NCBI GenBank assembly: GCA_050084515.1
Contig: CM114272.1
Coordinates: forward strand, 61,566,001 to 61,630,000
DNA: 64,000 bases
Direction of reading: 5' to 3'
Origin: Blasia pusilla
Lineage: Eukaryota; Marchantiophyta; Marchantiopsida; Blasiales
Shown piece after piece: positions 36,750-48,840 of the stretch. Numbering within the stretch: position 1 is the stretch's first letter; each line of letters opens with the position of its first letter. The notes beneath the pieces are model-generated. The model searched no databases and was not told the DNA's origin. It saw only the letters and a program-made list of their open reading frames with translations. The position numbers and the translations under genes were made by a program.

Positions 36750-37358
36750 AATGAATGAAAGAAGTGATTTATCGTCCACGGAGACCCCAAAGGTTCGTGG
36801 GCCTCAGAGATAGAGAGAATGAAAGAAATGATTTATTGTCTACGGGGGCCACAGAGAGACACAGAGAGAGAGAGAGAATGAATGAATAAATGTATTGTCC
36901 ACCGGGACCCCAGAGGACCATGGACTTAGTTTTGCAAGTTGTAGTTGACAAGACAAGAAAGGAAATGAAAAGTTCTCACCAGCGAGGGCTTAAGAGGTCC
37001 TTTGTGCAAGGTGATGCTCTCTAGCTTTCACACACCTATGAAAGAACTTAGCAATCTGGAACTGGTCCTGTCTAGCCATGAACTTGGAGACCTCGAGGGC
37101 AGGGTCTTGGAAGAGATCAGGGAATTCAGCTCTTATGTGATCCTGGAAACTGCAGTGCAAAAGATAATGTTGTTCTTCATCATTAAGCCCGGAGTCGCAA
37201 TGCCTACACAATCTGCACTCTATTTTCCTTCGTAAGAATTTCACTTTTTCAATCCCAAGGTCAATTGAGCCGCATCTGAATCTAGCTAATGCATGAAGAG
37301 GCCTGCTTAGAGAGAGACAGAGAGAGAGAGAGAGACACAGAGAGAGACAGAGAGACAC

Positions 37359-37390
<32 letters not shown>

Positions 37391-37462
37391 CTCAGTAAGT
37401 AGTGCCTATCGTAGCCTTGCCACCATAGACCCCGCGCCCTCGTTGGACGGTGCAGGAGACTG

Positions 37463-37480
<18 letters not shown>
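36750..37480 (-). mobile_element. LINE 3' end with tail repeats and (GA)n, prolidase-MurJ spacer
   Basis: The minus-strand frame 37358-36990 encodes the C-terminus of a LINE ORF: FRCGSIDLGIEKVKF, CRLCRHCDSGLNDEEQHYLL and FMARQDQFQIAKFFHRC, a Cys-rich pattern seen at the end of non-LTR RT proteins. Downstream (36930-36760) the 3' tail motif GTGGACAATAAATCA plus TTCATTC/TCTC runs occurs three times in a row. Pure GA/TC microsatellites lie at about 37310-37386 and 37453-37495. The RT domain is absent. Confidence 0.6.
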
Positions 37481-37498
<18 letters not shown>

Positions 37499-37819
37499 CT
37501 TCTCTGTTTAAATTTAATTCGTCGTCAGTCGTACCGGGAGACGAGGTGGGCGGATGAGCTTTGGGGCGATCAAGCGCAGCTACGCATGGAGGTGTAGTAG
37601 GTGAGTTGAGTTTCTGCGTGCCCCAAGGTTGACCAAGTAATTCAATGATCAGAGCGAGTTCTTCCTGTGGGAGAAAGAGAGAGATGTGATGGACTCTAAG
37701 CTACAGCCCAACTTCCCAGCTCAGATTAGCACTGTCTCACTATAGGAAGAAAGAAGGAGGAGGCACTGCTAAAGCTGCTGGATGGTCAAGCTCTCGTGAG
37801 CCACGTGTGGGTTTTCCTA

Positions 37820-38540
37820 GGAAGTGGGAGAATGTTCTTGGCGGTGCGAAACTATGGAATTTGTAGGGTCTAGCGAAATTGTTGAGGGTTTGGGTTGGAC
37901 TGTCGTTACAGTTTGGGAGCTCTAAATGGACAGGCATGAGAGGTCTCCGCCATATTTCTCTTACAGTATTCAGATATTGGTAGCGTCGCCTCATAGTACT
38001 TTGATGACTTGAGAATTCTGCATTCGCTCGTCTGAGAAGTGTTGGGCAGATCTGGAATTTGTGGCAGCTTGCAAGACTGGTGAGGGTTTAGGGTTGGACT
38101 CTTGGTATCCGCTGAAGAAATGGGAACTCTTACTGGACGGGTATTAGAGTAACTGGGTTCTGACTTTAGAATTCTGCATTCACTCTTCTGGAATTCGTGG
38201 TATATTGCAAGCTGGGCGAGGGTTTAGGGTTGGGCTCCTGGTGCCTTCTGATGCAATGGGAGCTCACACTGGACGGGTATCACAGTGATACCGTTCTAAC
38301 TTCAGAGTTCTGCATTCATTCCTCTGAGAAGTGTTGGGGAGCTCGGGAATTCGTGGCATCTTGCAAGATTGGTGAGTGTTTCGGGTCGGAATCTTGGTGT
38401 CTTCTCAAGAAATGGGACCTCTCACAGGACGGGCAGTACCGGACAATCCTGAAAATCTGTTAACCCCCTGTTTCGTTTGAACTGCAAAGCTATTGCCCAG
38501 TTTTGACTCCTGGATTGTGCATTGCTCTTCTGAAGCGGTC
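37820..38540 (+). repeat. tandem repeat, four diverged units of about 135-200 bp
   Basis: Units begin near 37856, 38053, 38190 and 38346 with ggaattygtgg and contain, in order, ttgcaagaytggtgagggtttagggttgg, a short variable stretch, actggacgggtat and attctgcattcactc. The array lies upstream of MurJ and may overlap its promoter. No coding sense is preserved across units. Confidence 0.65.
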
Positions 38541-38671
38541 TTCTGCAGATGTTTTTGGCAGTGGTCTGTGAGCACACATTAGTGTCTGTTGGGCTTGGTG
38601 GAAGGCAGTTTAGTAGCAAAGTGCATCATACAAAACATTCGCTCTCATGTTTTCTTTCAGTCGCTTTCTTC

Positions 38672-38722
38672 AATAAGGTCCCCGTGGACAATAAATCTAT
38701 GCATTCATTTCTTCATCTCGAC
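38672..38722 (+). repeat. LINE tail motif just upstream of the MurJ start codon
   Basis: gtccccgtggacaataaatc followed by a gcattcatttcttc stretch matches the LINE tail motif found four times between 35905 and 36930, but on the plus strand. It ends about 25 bp before the MurJ ATG, so MurJ's 5' leader or promoter probably includes transposon-derived sequence. Confidence 0.55.
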
Positions 38723-38747
38723 AGGGTCAGGAGAGGAGAGCTTCATA

Positions 38748-41700
38748 ATGTCTTCTCTAGCCTCGAGGTGCAGTGGGACTGGAGTTCTTACTCGCACCAA
38801 GCACAAGGAACTGAGCAGCAGGTTGATGCGATGCTCTCCAAGGGGATTGACTGAAAGTGCCAGGGTTACATCCACCACCACAATTCGTGTTCTTGGTCCA
38901 GATTCTCACCACTGTCCCACCTTTCGGTTTTCGGTATCTTCTGGCGACCGACTTCATCTGCACACCAAAACCTCATCTTCCAGACTTCCAACTTTTGCAG
39001 TGCGGTGCTCACGAGATTTTGACATCCAACCTTCTTCGGACCCTGCCATTGCTGATATCAAGTCAGAGTCTCGATCTCGTAAGTACTCTGTGTTGTAACC
39101 TCTTGAGAAGTACTGACACATGTCATGTCCTACAGGAATAACAATTGAATCTACAGGTCGGGGGTCTCTTTCACCCTTCAAAGGTTTTTCACAATGTGGA
39201 AGCTTGAACCTCAGATATGTAATCTGGCAGCTTCACTCACAAGTCTATCTTACATAATCGTAGTTACTCTGTGGTGATGAGTTTCCGTGCTTTGCGTTGT
39301 TATGTTGAATGAGACACCCTGGAGCGAGGGGGCAAGGATGAGATCGTTTCTAGGCCTCAGGAGACATCTAAGGATTCATAAATGGGCTATTGCAGGGGGC
39401 CTATTGAGAATTGTTGCAGTGATTGGATCAGCAGCTGTTGTCAGCAAAATATTGGTTGGGTTTAATCCTTGCTGCTTCTTTTGTTTCATTGCCTTTACTT
39501 GGCTTCTTCGTCAACTTCCAAGCTTCTGTCTTTGTCAAAATAGGGGCTAATATTTCCGCAACAGTTTTGAAGATACCTTTCTTAGTGGACATTGTCATAT
39601 AGTTGAGTACCATGAGCATTCTCGAGACTATATAGCAAGGTCATGAGGTGTAGAACATGCATGACTAGTTGTTGTTGATCAAAACTGGGTGGTGCTTCAT
39701 GGAGCAGGGTCTTCTTCGAGAGACAGTTCTAGCAGCAGTGTTTGGAGTAGGTCCAGTTATCAATGCGTTCAGGTATTCTTTCCACTTCGTTTCATGCATT
39801 CTACCTTGTAGCTTAGCCAACCAACTATGATGCTTGGAAATACTCTGAAAGGCATGTGTAGTATGCCGTCTAAGCAATAATGGTTGGAGGTATGGTACAA
39901 AGCTAGGCAGGATACGGTTCAGGGTGAAATGAATTTCCAACTTATTGGTACAAGACGAGGAGGTACCTATGATTTACGGAGTTTGTCTGTGTTGATGCAG
40001 CTATGCATCCATCATTCCTGGGTTCTTTCTCACTCTCCTTGGTGGTGAGTAAATGGCATTTATTATGTCTTGAACCATTGTTTGCTTCAAGGCAAACAGA
40101 TAGAAGTCTCGATTTTGTGTGTGTAAAAAATATGATTGAAGACAGCTCCATCAGTCTCTGTAATATCTCTGATGCTTGATTCATCCACATGTATTAATTG
40201 CAGGGATAAATGGTCCTTTCCACTCAGCCGTGGCTGCTTCATTAAGGTTGGGACCCAACACTAGTGTCTAATCCTGTCCAAGGGCCCAAACACAGTAATC
40301 TGATAGTCATGCGGTGCAAATGCAGAGCAGTTTTCTAGATCTTGCATGAGTTATGAAGGTTGTCTGCAAATAATTAGGGTCTTCCATCATATGTATGTCT
40401 TGGTGGAGCATGGCCATAAAGATTCCCATCTCCACTACAAGGTTATTCCCATCTGTCATCACTATCCCACAGCTAGAAGCCAACTGAAATAAGCAGGAAA
40501 TGTGCCAGTGAACAGGTTAGTTTAGAACGACAGGCTACTAGGAGTTCTTCTTTAAAACTGTACAGAATGGTGAATATCTTGGTGTTTGTTATGCAGCAAG
40601 TGCACCAAGGAGGAAGGAAGGCAACTAGTGCAAAGAGTGGCTTTAATCAGTGGAGTGGTAAGGTGTACAGAAAATTTTGTTGATGAGATTGCCACATCTT
40701 GGATTGGGTTAGGAAAGTTTTTGTTTTTTGAATACTTCACATCACGTGCTCGTCGTGTACATGAGTGATATGCGATTGATTTCAAGGAGAGGATGATAGT
40801 CCATGGATCGATCTACAGCTAATGAGTATTGTTCAAATTGTCTGTAGTCCTGTTGGTCTCCAAAGTGTCTTGGAAAGTGGAAAGCTGCTAATTTTTAGCC
40901 ATTCTAAGTCTGCCCTTGGTCAGATCTGTGCGGGTCTGAGTTTTGCAATCTTCTTAATTTCTGCTCCCCTCGTGGATGCTGTTGCTCCAGGGTATGTACG
41001 GCTCCCCTATATAAATTCTCTTGATAGGTTTGAGATGTATTCTACGTGAAGTTCTAAATATCGGCTTTAATGGAAAGGTTTGTTGCATTTGTGCTTTGAT
41101 AGAGAGAATACAGAAGCAGTGTTCTGGTTGATTTACTGACAGCAGTTTTCATGTCATAAAGACTGCTGGTTGCAGGACATCCCGATGGAATGCTCACCAG
41201 AAATCTTGCAATAATACAGGTTCATCTCCTCTTCTCCATTTGTTTTGGGCAGCACACAACTGTTGTCGTAGTGGATGGTGCAATGGAAAGTGTGAAGACT
41301 GCGTTGGGCAGAATTGTAGGGCATTTGAAAGATTTGCATATCCCCAAAAAGTTTGCACAAAATCACAACGTTAAATCTGTATTTTCTATCCTGGGTGATG
41401 ATAGTATGTGATTCACATATGTGTGCTCCTGCCAACTCCTCAAAATCCTGGTCTCGGTTTCTGAGAGACTGTCTTGACTCTTAATAGTTTTGTCGTGTTT
41501 TATTATTATGAGGACAGCTCAAAGTCATGGCTCCATGTGCAATGCTTGCGGCACTTTTAGGCATCGGATTTGGGAGCCTCAGGTGGGTGTACAACTATTA
41601 TGGTCAGCGTATGACTTGTTATCTTCATGACCTGGAAATTGCGCACTGATTAGTAAAGGTTTATACTAAATAAGAGTGAATGAAGAGAGGCTAGCCTCTT

Positions 41701-44700
41701 GTAATACGTGATGGTTGCACTTTGATTGAGCATCTGCAGTTTAGGAGCTTCGGTGGATTCATGAGTAGTTTGATTGCACTCAAGGCAGTGGAAAGACCAA
41801 CCAAGGAAATCATAGGCTTACTCATAAGAGGTTACCAAGATTATTGCTCTTTATGCCTTTGATCCATGATTTTGGAATATAACAACACACTAAAATATGT
41901 TGCTTGTCGTGAAACAGTAATGCTGGAATATATGGATTACCATCTTTAAGCCCAGCTATATCCAGCTTATGTGTACTTGTTGCGGTAGGTGTACTCCCAA
42001 GCCTTTGCAGGGATTCATGCTTGAGTCAATGCTTCATTTCCATTCATCCCATTTTTTACTGTATTCCTTCAACTCTAAAACCTACTTTGGGACAGGCTGA
42101 ATCTCTTTCCATGTTTGACCTCACTGTCAGAGAACAAGTATTCTCACCTGGATGTTGATGGCACTAGCTTCTCAAGTGTGCTCAGGCAGTAAGGGTTGCA
42201 GCTTCTAGAGGGAAGATGGTGGATAATTCTGTTCTCTTAAGACTATCTGAGATGGTTTCTATATTTAGAGGTTGTAGTTCTCAGAGAGGTTCTCCCCTTG
42301 CAATTTTGCAGCCGATTGTTGGCTCTTTACCCTCCCCTTCTATCGTCCTGAATGAGTTTTCTTCTCATTCGTTTTTATGCATCACTTCTTTCCCCATCAA
42401 ATCGAAATTGACAAGAAAATGCTTCATGGATTTTAATGCCCTGGTTGTGTACGGCATGCTGTTTTTTGGAAGGGTTGTACTTTCACTTATGATCGTTTCA
42501 ATGTGGCCTTGCAGGTTGGTGTGTATGTATTAAAGTTTCAACAAGTCAGCTCGTCGTCAAACTTCATCGCCGGTAATTTGAGAGATGTGCATGGCTTTTC
42601 CCCTGAGCAAGAGAACTGTGCTACTACTTTTCTCATATGTACATGAACAATTTGTCAATTTAATTACCAGGAAAAGATTTGTCCCTTTTATTGGATACCC
42701 ATGCCTTCAGATTTTCCCAAATGAGTTATTATTTTCTTCAAGGCATCTCCAAGAGCTTAGAGGATGATTGGGTGTATGTATTGATTAGAAACTAGCTAGA
42801 ATGTGGCAGCAGGGTAATGACGTTTAAGTTAAGCTGGTTTAGTTTTAGGGTTTCCAACTTTGGGCCGTTTCGATGCTGTCATGCTTATCTTAACTCTCCC
42901 CCACCCTCCCAAGAAACACATTTTGATTTAACCCCTTTTGGTTCATGCATCCAATCTGCTTATGGTATAGCTAGGAGGATTCTAAACGATGGTGTTTGAA
43001 AGCAGGTGCTGTTTCCCTAGGAGCAGGAACCAGCATTGGAGCTTTGGCCCAGTGGGGAGTTCAGGTCGACTTTTATTGCACGACCCATCCTCCTTATCTT
43101 GGTATATAGCTTTTGATTACGCACCGTCATACTAGGATAGTAATTTCTTTCCTCGGAAGGTCCTTGTTGGCCAACTCCTTATGAACGAGTAGGTGTCAAC
43201 TTCAATTCCTGTGATGGGAGGACAAGTGGGAAAATTGAGGAGGTCAGGTCTGAGGCGAGTTTTACAGTGAAAGGCATGGAATTGAACTTTTATTTGGATC
43301 GTGAAATAAAAATTGCAGGCAAGAGCATTACGGAAGGCTGGGTTTGGTCCTACACAATCTTTAATGGCACTGAGAAAAAATCCATTTGAGGACAAAGGTG
43401 TTCGCGAGGTGAACTTGTCACTACCTCTCCTTTATTGATATGTGTGATGGAGTAAGTCAGCAATATATCGCTCAGTCTAGTCATGCAGCAACATCAGCTA
43501 GCCAAAGGGGTTTTCCTAAGAATTCAACGCCTACCACAGGTGATGTTGGATCAACTAGGCTATCCTGAAAGCTCTAAGAAATTCCATGTGAAGGGAGAAC
43601 CCAACATGATGTAGTGTTGTGGAGATTGGTCTGGCTTACCTACCTCTTTTTTGGCTGTTAACTCATTGCTCATAGAACTGTGTATATCTCCTGTATTGGT
43701 GGTGTGGCTGATTGGAAAAAAACTTGAAGCCAGGTCTTTGCAGTGCTGCTGCCTGCCGCCATTGCTTCAGGCATGCTTCAAATTGCCACCTACACGGACC
43801 TTTATTTTGCTTCATTTATTCCTGGAGCAGCTGCTGGGCTTGGTTGTGAGTAGACTAAAACCTTGGGACCTACATCTTGTTTGCGGTCTGCTCTGATTTT
43901 GGTCTTGATGTGATGATACCATATGCCATGGTTTTATCCTATTTGTGGTCTATATCCCACATGCTCTCAATTTCAAGCTTGTGTTCGGGTCCTAATTCTA
44001 TGTTCTTGCTCCCAACCACTGTCAAAAGTTGGGTCGTCATAACAATGTTCATGATAGGTTGTAACCATTAGTGTAATTCTTCAGTCGAGCTTTTTCACAA
44101 CTTTATCAGAACCTTAACGTGTCTTCTTTTGTCTTTTCCTTGGTAGGAGAGACACCAACCAATTATTTAGCCTATTTTAGGAGAAAGAATACTTTCAGAG
44201 ATCTTAATGGGATGCGTGCTGTACAAAGTCTCCAAGTAGGTTGCTCTTATTTTGAAGTCTGAACCATTATTCATGCTGTTTGCCATTCCATGCAGATGCA
44301 AATCTACTCGTCATGGCTCCACTGGGAATCCTTTCCAGTTCAATACTGGTCCCAATGTTATCCATGTTCTCGCGCTTATCGGAGGTTGGAACTCTCAAGG
44401 GGCATGAGTCTGATCGTGTGACTGCAAAGCTGATCCCATGCTCAATACTCTCCCAAGATACTCTGATTGATGCAAGACTTACACAAGATCAAATGTCAAG
44501 ACCTACTTTCTTCATAGGTCATGTTTTATTACAAGTTGTGGAATGGTGGACGAATTGGCGATTTCTCGCCAGTGCTGTAACAAACTGCATTCTGAAAGCA
44601 AGGTGTCTAATGCAGCCTTCTGATGAACTGGAACTTCAGGAGCGTGTCAAACAAGGGCTTCTTCTATCCATGGTAAAGGAATTGTTTTTCTGCGGATGTC

Positions 44701-47238
44701 AGCATGGTGGAGGACTGAAACTTCAGAATGTAGTTGCCCCATATAGCTCTGTCTGAAGAAATCTGAAGCTCTAATGATTATTGTGGCAGGTAGTGACTCT
44801 TCTGATGACAGGAGTGATGGTGTCACTAGCAGAGCCTGTTGTGCGCATAGTGTTCCAACGGCGAGCTTTTGATGCCTCTGCATGTGTACTCGTTTCTTCC
44901 CTGGTGATATGCTGTAAGTGTGCAACATCTGTTGTTCCTGTTGGTGTTGACTTTATGATGTTTACTCTGTCTGTCCATCATGTGCTCATGCATTAGATGT
45001 TGTACTTTCCTAGAACATTAAGCTTCTTAATAGAATGCCAGCTTATTGTGCTGTCACTCTCCTTGCGTGATCTGGCATACCTTGGTACTGGAAGTGTTGT
45101 AAATTCAAGTCCCAACCCATGGCCCTTTTCCAAGCCCATGGCACAATAAATCACTAAAACATAACTTGTGAATAATAATGATATTTTGAGATGCTGCAAA
45201 CCAAGTTTAGTATAATGATTCCATTTTGTTATGTTTCCACTTGGTTATTTCATTTTGTGAGATGTCCACATGAGCAAACATGTGTTAGCAATGGTCAGGT
45301 GGTGCATAGTGAGGCACTTGGACATGAAGAAGGTGTCCTCTGTTAATATACTAAAGATTTTGTTCTAAGCTTGATTTATTCCAGATGCACTTGGCTCTAC
45401 TTTCTACCTGGCACGTGACCTGCTGGTCCGAGCCTTCTATGCTCTTGGTGATGGTGGTGTGCCATTCAAAATAAGTGTTGCAGCGATTTGTGCGAATGGT
45501 GTTCTGGATTGGATTCTAGTGCAGCAGGCTGGTTATGGTGCTCAGGGACTGGTAGTTTTCAAACCTATCGTTTGTATGTGCCGTTCCTTTGGTCTTTTAT
45601 TTCAAATGACTTTGCTCCTCTATTGTCCTTATGTTAGTTGCAAGAAATGGGTCGGGTGGGTGTATTGGACATGGGGGAAGAAGCTTGTTTAGATGGTGAT
45701 GTTTGATGAGGTATTTTCTTCGGTTTTTTCGGTGGCAGGTTTTGGCCACATCTCTTGTGAACTTTGTCTCCACGATAGCTCTTCTGCTTAAGTTGTCATG
45801 CAGACTAAAAGGTATCGAGTGTTACTCTTCAACATGCCTATGGAATGGAATTGCACAAAAAGCTGTTTGTGTGATGTAATATGTCTTTTGCCATCAGAAT
45901 GCGTCTACATTCATGTTTTGCTCTTCTAAAGTTGGTGGTGGTCACCTATAGTGGGGTGGCCCCTTTTCCCTTCCTTTGGGCCTGTTGTGTCATTGGACTT
46001 TGTTAGCTCTCTGGGTCCCCCCCCTTTTGACTCTAGACGGGTTTTCCCATCCTCTTTTATTTGTGTTCTTTCTCTTTGTTATTCCAGAAATCTACTCATT
46101 GCCCCATAAATTTCACATCCAATCCATTCCCTTGGAATTTCAGGACTGCAGCTGAAGCATTGGGTGCGACCATTGCTACTTCTTGGGTGCAGTGCTGTGT
46201 TTTCCGGACTTGTGACAAAAGCATCGTACAATCAGCTGATACTATTTATATCCTCGTTCAGATCCATGACATCAAGGTAAAGAAGCGCACATTTCTCCAC
46301 CAGTGAATGCCCCCCCACTAAAAAAAGCTTTGCAGCTGAGGCTCTCTACTCTAGTTCATGCAATTCCGACTGGAGATAAACCTTGAGGGTTTAGGATTTA
46401 GTAGGATTTCTATTCATTCTTTCTTCCCTAAACCTTGGTAGTTAAGCCATGGTTTTGAACTGCAGAGTTTGCTTTTAGTTTACCATTCAATATAAGGTTG
46501 CATGCACTTTGAAATTCCCATTTTGATGCAATTTTCAAGATGTTGAGACATGAAACCCATCATATGAAGGGTTGGTAAAGCTCCCAATGTACATGTTCCC
46601 CCGGTTCATATGAACGAGTTTCTAGTCTTATACTCTTATGGGACCTCTTCCACATGCGAGCATTGGCATTGCATTGGTTTAAAACCCACACAACCAGATT
46701 TCAAGGTAAGGCACATCGCTTGGACCAGCCCACAATTGTGAATGTTGGATATTGAGCTCATGATCGTATCCTTTAGAGGATCTTATGAAAGTTAAGCTCT
46801 AGTGATCCACCATACATTAAATGGGAAAATGGTTCGAAAGAGTGAATGCCATGAAGAGTTTTGTAGATGTGACCATAGGGTAGAGAGTTGTTGAGCTACT
46901 ATGTGGACTTCCGACACCTCTCTCCAACATTCTACATCTGGATGTTATGGAGGGTTCAATTGATGATATGTTAGTTTCTTGGAGCTCTTATTTGGTGATC
47001 CATTTGGAACAAGCTATGAACACTTACCATTTCATTGGTGTGCAAGCACCTGCAATGTCATTAGTGTTGCTAAGATTGGATATGTCGTTGTGGAATTGGC
47101 AGGACTCTATGGCTTGCAGACTTATTTGCCCTTCTAACAGCAAGTGGGCTTGGAGTGGTCTCATACTTTGTGCCACTATTTATCTTCCATGTTCCAGAGC
47201 TTCAATCTGTTTTGCAATTGTTGAAAGCGAAGTTATGA
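38748..47238 (+). CDS. MURJ: MurJ/MviN-type lipid II flippase, plastid-targeted, about 22 exons
   Basis: Polytopic membrane protein of the MurJ (MOP superfamily) family, which flips the peptidoglycan precursor lipid II; in plants the expected site is the plastid inner envelope. Exons: 38748-39078, 39136-39156, 39282-39454, 39708-39772, 40001-40044, 40204-40246, 40597-40657, 40924-40991, 41162-41219, 41518-41582, 41918-41984, 42515-42572, 43006-43064, 43319-43408, 43734-43842, 44296-44384, 44616-44672, 44790-44913, 45385-45551, 45739-45811, 46144-46276, 47103-47238. They sum to 2091 nt in phase: 696 residues plus TGA. Exon 1 encodes a Ser/Thr/Arg-rich, transit-peptide-like leader (MSSLASRCSGTGVLTRTK). 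Family landmarks are LGLLRETVLAAVFG, LLGGINGPFHSAVAAS, LGIGFGSLSNAGIYGLPSLS, RAFYALGDGGVPFKIS and GYGAQGLVLATSLVNF. Exon 2 and the start of exon 3 are least certain. Where family members I recall have Asp (VDAF/Y), this reads INAF. All donors used are GT. Confidence 0.88.
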
Positions 47239-47504
47239 TGGTGGGGCCAACACAATCCACATTCTCTCAAGTGTACAATTGCCCATTTTCTTTTGGGTGG
47301 GGGATCTTGAAGGTAATAAAACTCCAAATGCTAAGTTGAAACTCAAAAGGGCTCGAAGAAGTTGATTCACAAGGACCTTAGAGGATAGAATAGATATGTG
47401 AAGCACGTTCCACGAAAGGATTAATGCACACTTCCAATTTAGAGATGTCATATGGTCAGTCAACATGTGGCAGTGTCCGTGTTGAAAGGGTTTTATGTCT
47501 AGTC
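47239..47504. other. 3' flank of MurJ
   Basis: Should hold the 3' UTR and polyadenylation signal. I could not identify the cleavage site. Confidence 0.4.
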
Positions 47505-47751
47505 AGTCATGCCCGAAAAGTAGTTAGCTGGATATAAATTAGGGCTCCTATATCTTTTAGGGTAAGCTCAAATGAGGGTTAGCCGCTATCATGTATGTAG
47601 GGTATGGATCTGTTGAAGAAGATGTAAGGGTTAAAAGTGCCCCCTCTCATGTATTTATAATTTGTGCTCATATTTAGAATTTTGTTTTACAATGTACACA
47701 ACTTTTGGTAAGAACTCCTCATGCTCTTGGTCTGTCGTGTAGCATTGGCCA

Positions 47752-47786
<35 letters not shown>

Positions 47787-48560
47787 AACTTGTTAGTCCT
47801 AGATTCTCATGTTTTGACGAGAGCAAAATAAAAACTTGCAATACACAATCTTGATTTCTATGAAGCTTGGATGCAATGGAAAGTGCGTTATATATATATA
47901 TATATATCCCGAAAGGTCACCAAGCATATCTAAAAATGTTCTAGACTCAGTTCTAGATTTGATACACTCTAAAGTATGTGGGCAAATGCCTTTCAAATCA
48001 TTAGGAGGATAGATTTACTTTGTGCTCATTTGTGGATGACAGAAGTAGAAAGAGTTCTCATTACTTGCAAAGCCCAAGTTCTAGAGAAATTTGTGATATT
48101 TTTCAACACGTCAAAGAGGCAAAATGGTAGGAAGGTGAAAGAAAACTTAGTACTAATGGAGGAGGAGAATGTAGAAGGAGTCAAGAACATTTCCTAGCCA
48201 AAGGGGTACCAAAGGATATTGCAACTCATGATAGTCCATTGCAGAATGGAGTTGTTGAAAGGTTGAACAAAACTTTGCAAGGGAAGGTATTGAGCATGCT
48301 ACAACATGCAAAGCTTGATCAAGAATTATGGGGAGGAACTCTTACTACAACAAACTATTTGAGGAACATTAGTCCCACATAAACTTTGAAGAATGTTGGT
48401 TTGGTATGAAACTTAAGATGTCAAGACTAAGAGGTTGTAGTTGTTTTGCATTTGCTCTCCTTCTTGAAACAAGAAGGAGGAAGCTAGATATAAAACTTGA
48501 CAAGAGGGGTAGAAAGGATAGAAGTTGAACAATCCTAGGACTTGCAAAGTCATTAGGAGA
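47505..48560 (+). mobile_element. decayed copia element of the same family as the prolidase-intron element
   Basis: 47505-47740 matches the copia LTR (gtcatgcccgaaaagtagtt, gtatggatctgttgaagaag, ggtaagaactcctcatgctc). It is followed by a (TG)n run at about 47754-47782 and a (TA)n run near 47890-47907. 47930-48560 is integrase relic: [17 protein letters not shown], then QNGVVERLNKTLQGKVLS with the catalytic Glu, and LRNISPT. Gag and protease are deleted and stops are frequent. This LTR lacks the 590-bp insert seen at 27096. Confidence 0.75.
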
Positions 48561-48562
48561 AA

Positions 48563-48840
48563 TAGTCTTTGGAGCACCTCTCTTGCTTAGTATTTAGTAG
48601 GAACTAGGGTGCTAGAGTCAAGATGACCCCCTAGCAAAGGGTGGATATGACTTAATATTGTGTTTAGATTTGAGATTAGAGTTGGTTGTGTGAGCTGTCG
48701 ATCTTCACTTCAATTCTTTTGTGTGGTACCGGTCTTGGTGTACATGGGTGATTATATTTTGTTTGTGGTGAGATCGGTGTTGTATGTTGTGTAGGTGTGA
48801 CGAGCAATGTGGATTGTGGAGTGATGTACATGATAGAAAG
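48563..48840 (+). repeat. decayed gypsy LTR (R and U5 part)
   Basis: Shares with element B's 5' LTR the words ggagcacctctcttg, ggaactagggtgctag and agcaaagggtgg. It also shares with the U5 end ggttgtgtgagctgtc and gtgagatcggtgttgtatg...gtgtgacgagcaatg. The TATA-containing part is missing. It abuts the copia relic to the left. Confidence 0.6.

Noticed and set aside
38080-38240. gggtttaggg words resembling plant telomere repeats
   Set aside because: They occur once per tandem-repeat unit, not in consecutive copies, so this is not an interstitial telomere array.
41190-41411. Open frame of 73 codons within MurJ
   Set aside because: It begins inside MurJ exon 9 in another frame and runs into an intron; it has no family resemblance.
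47754-47782. (TG)n run as a regulatory or Z-DNA element
   Set aside because: A simple microsatellite inside a decayed copia LTR; nothing supports a function.
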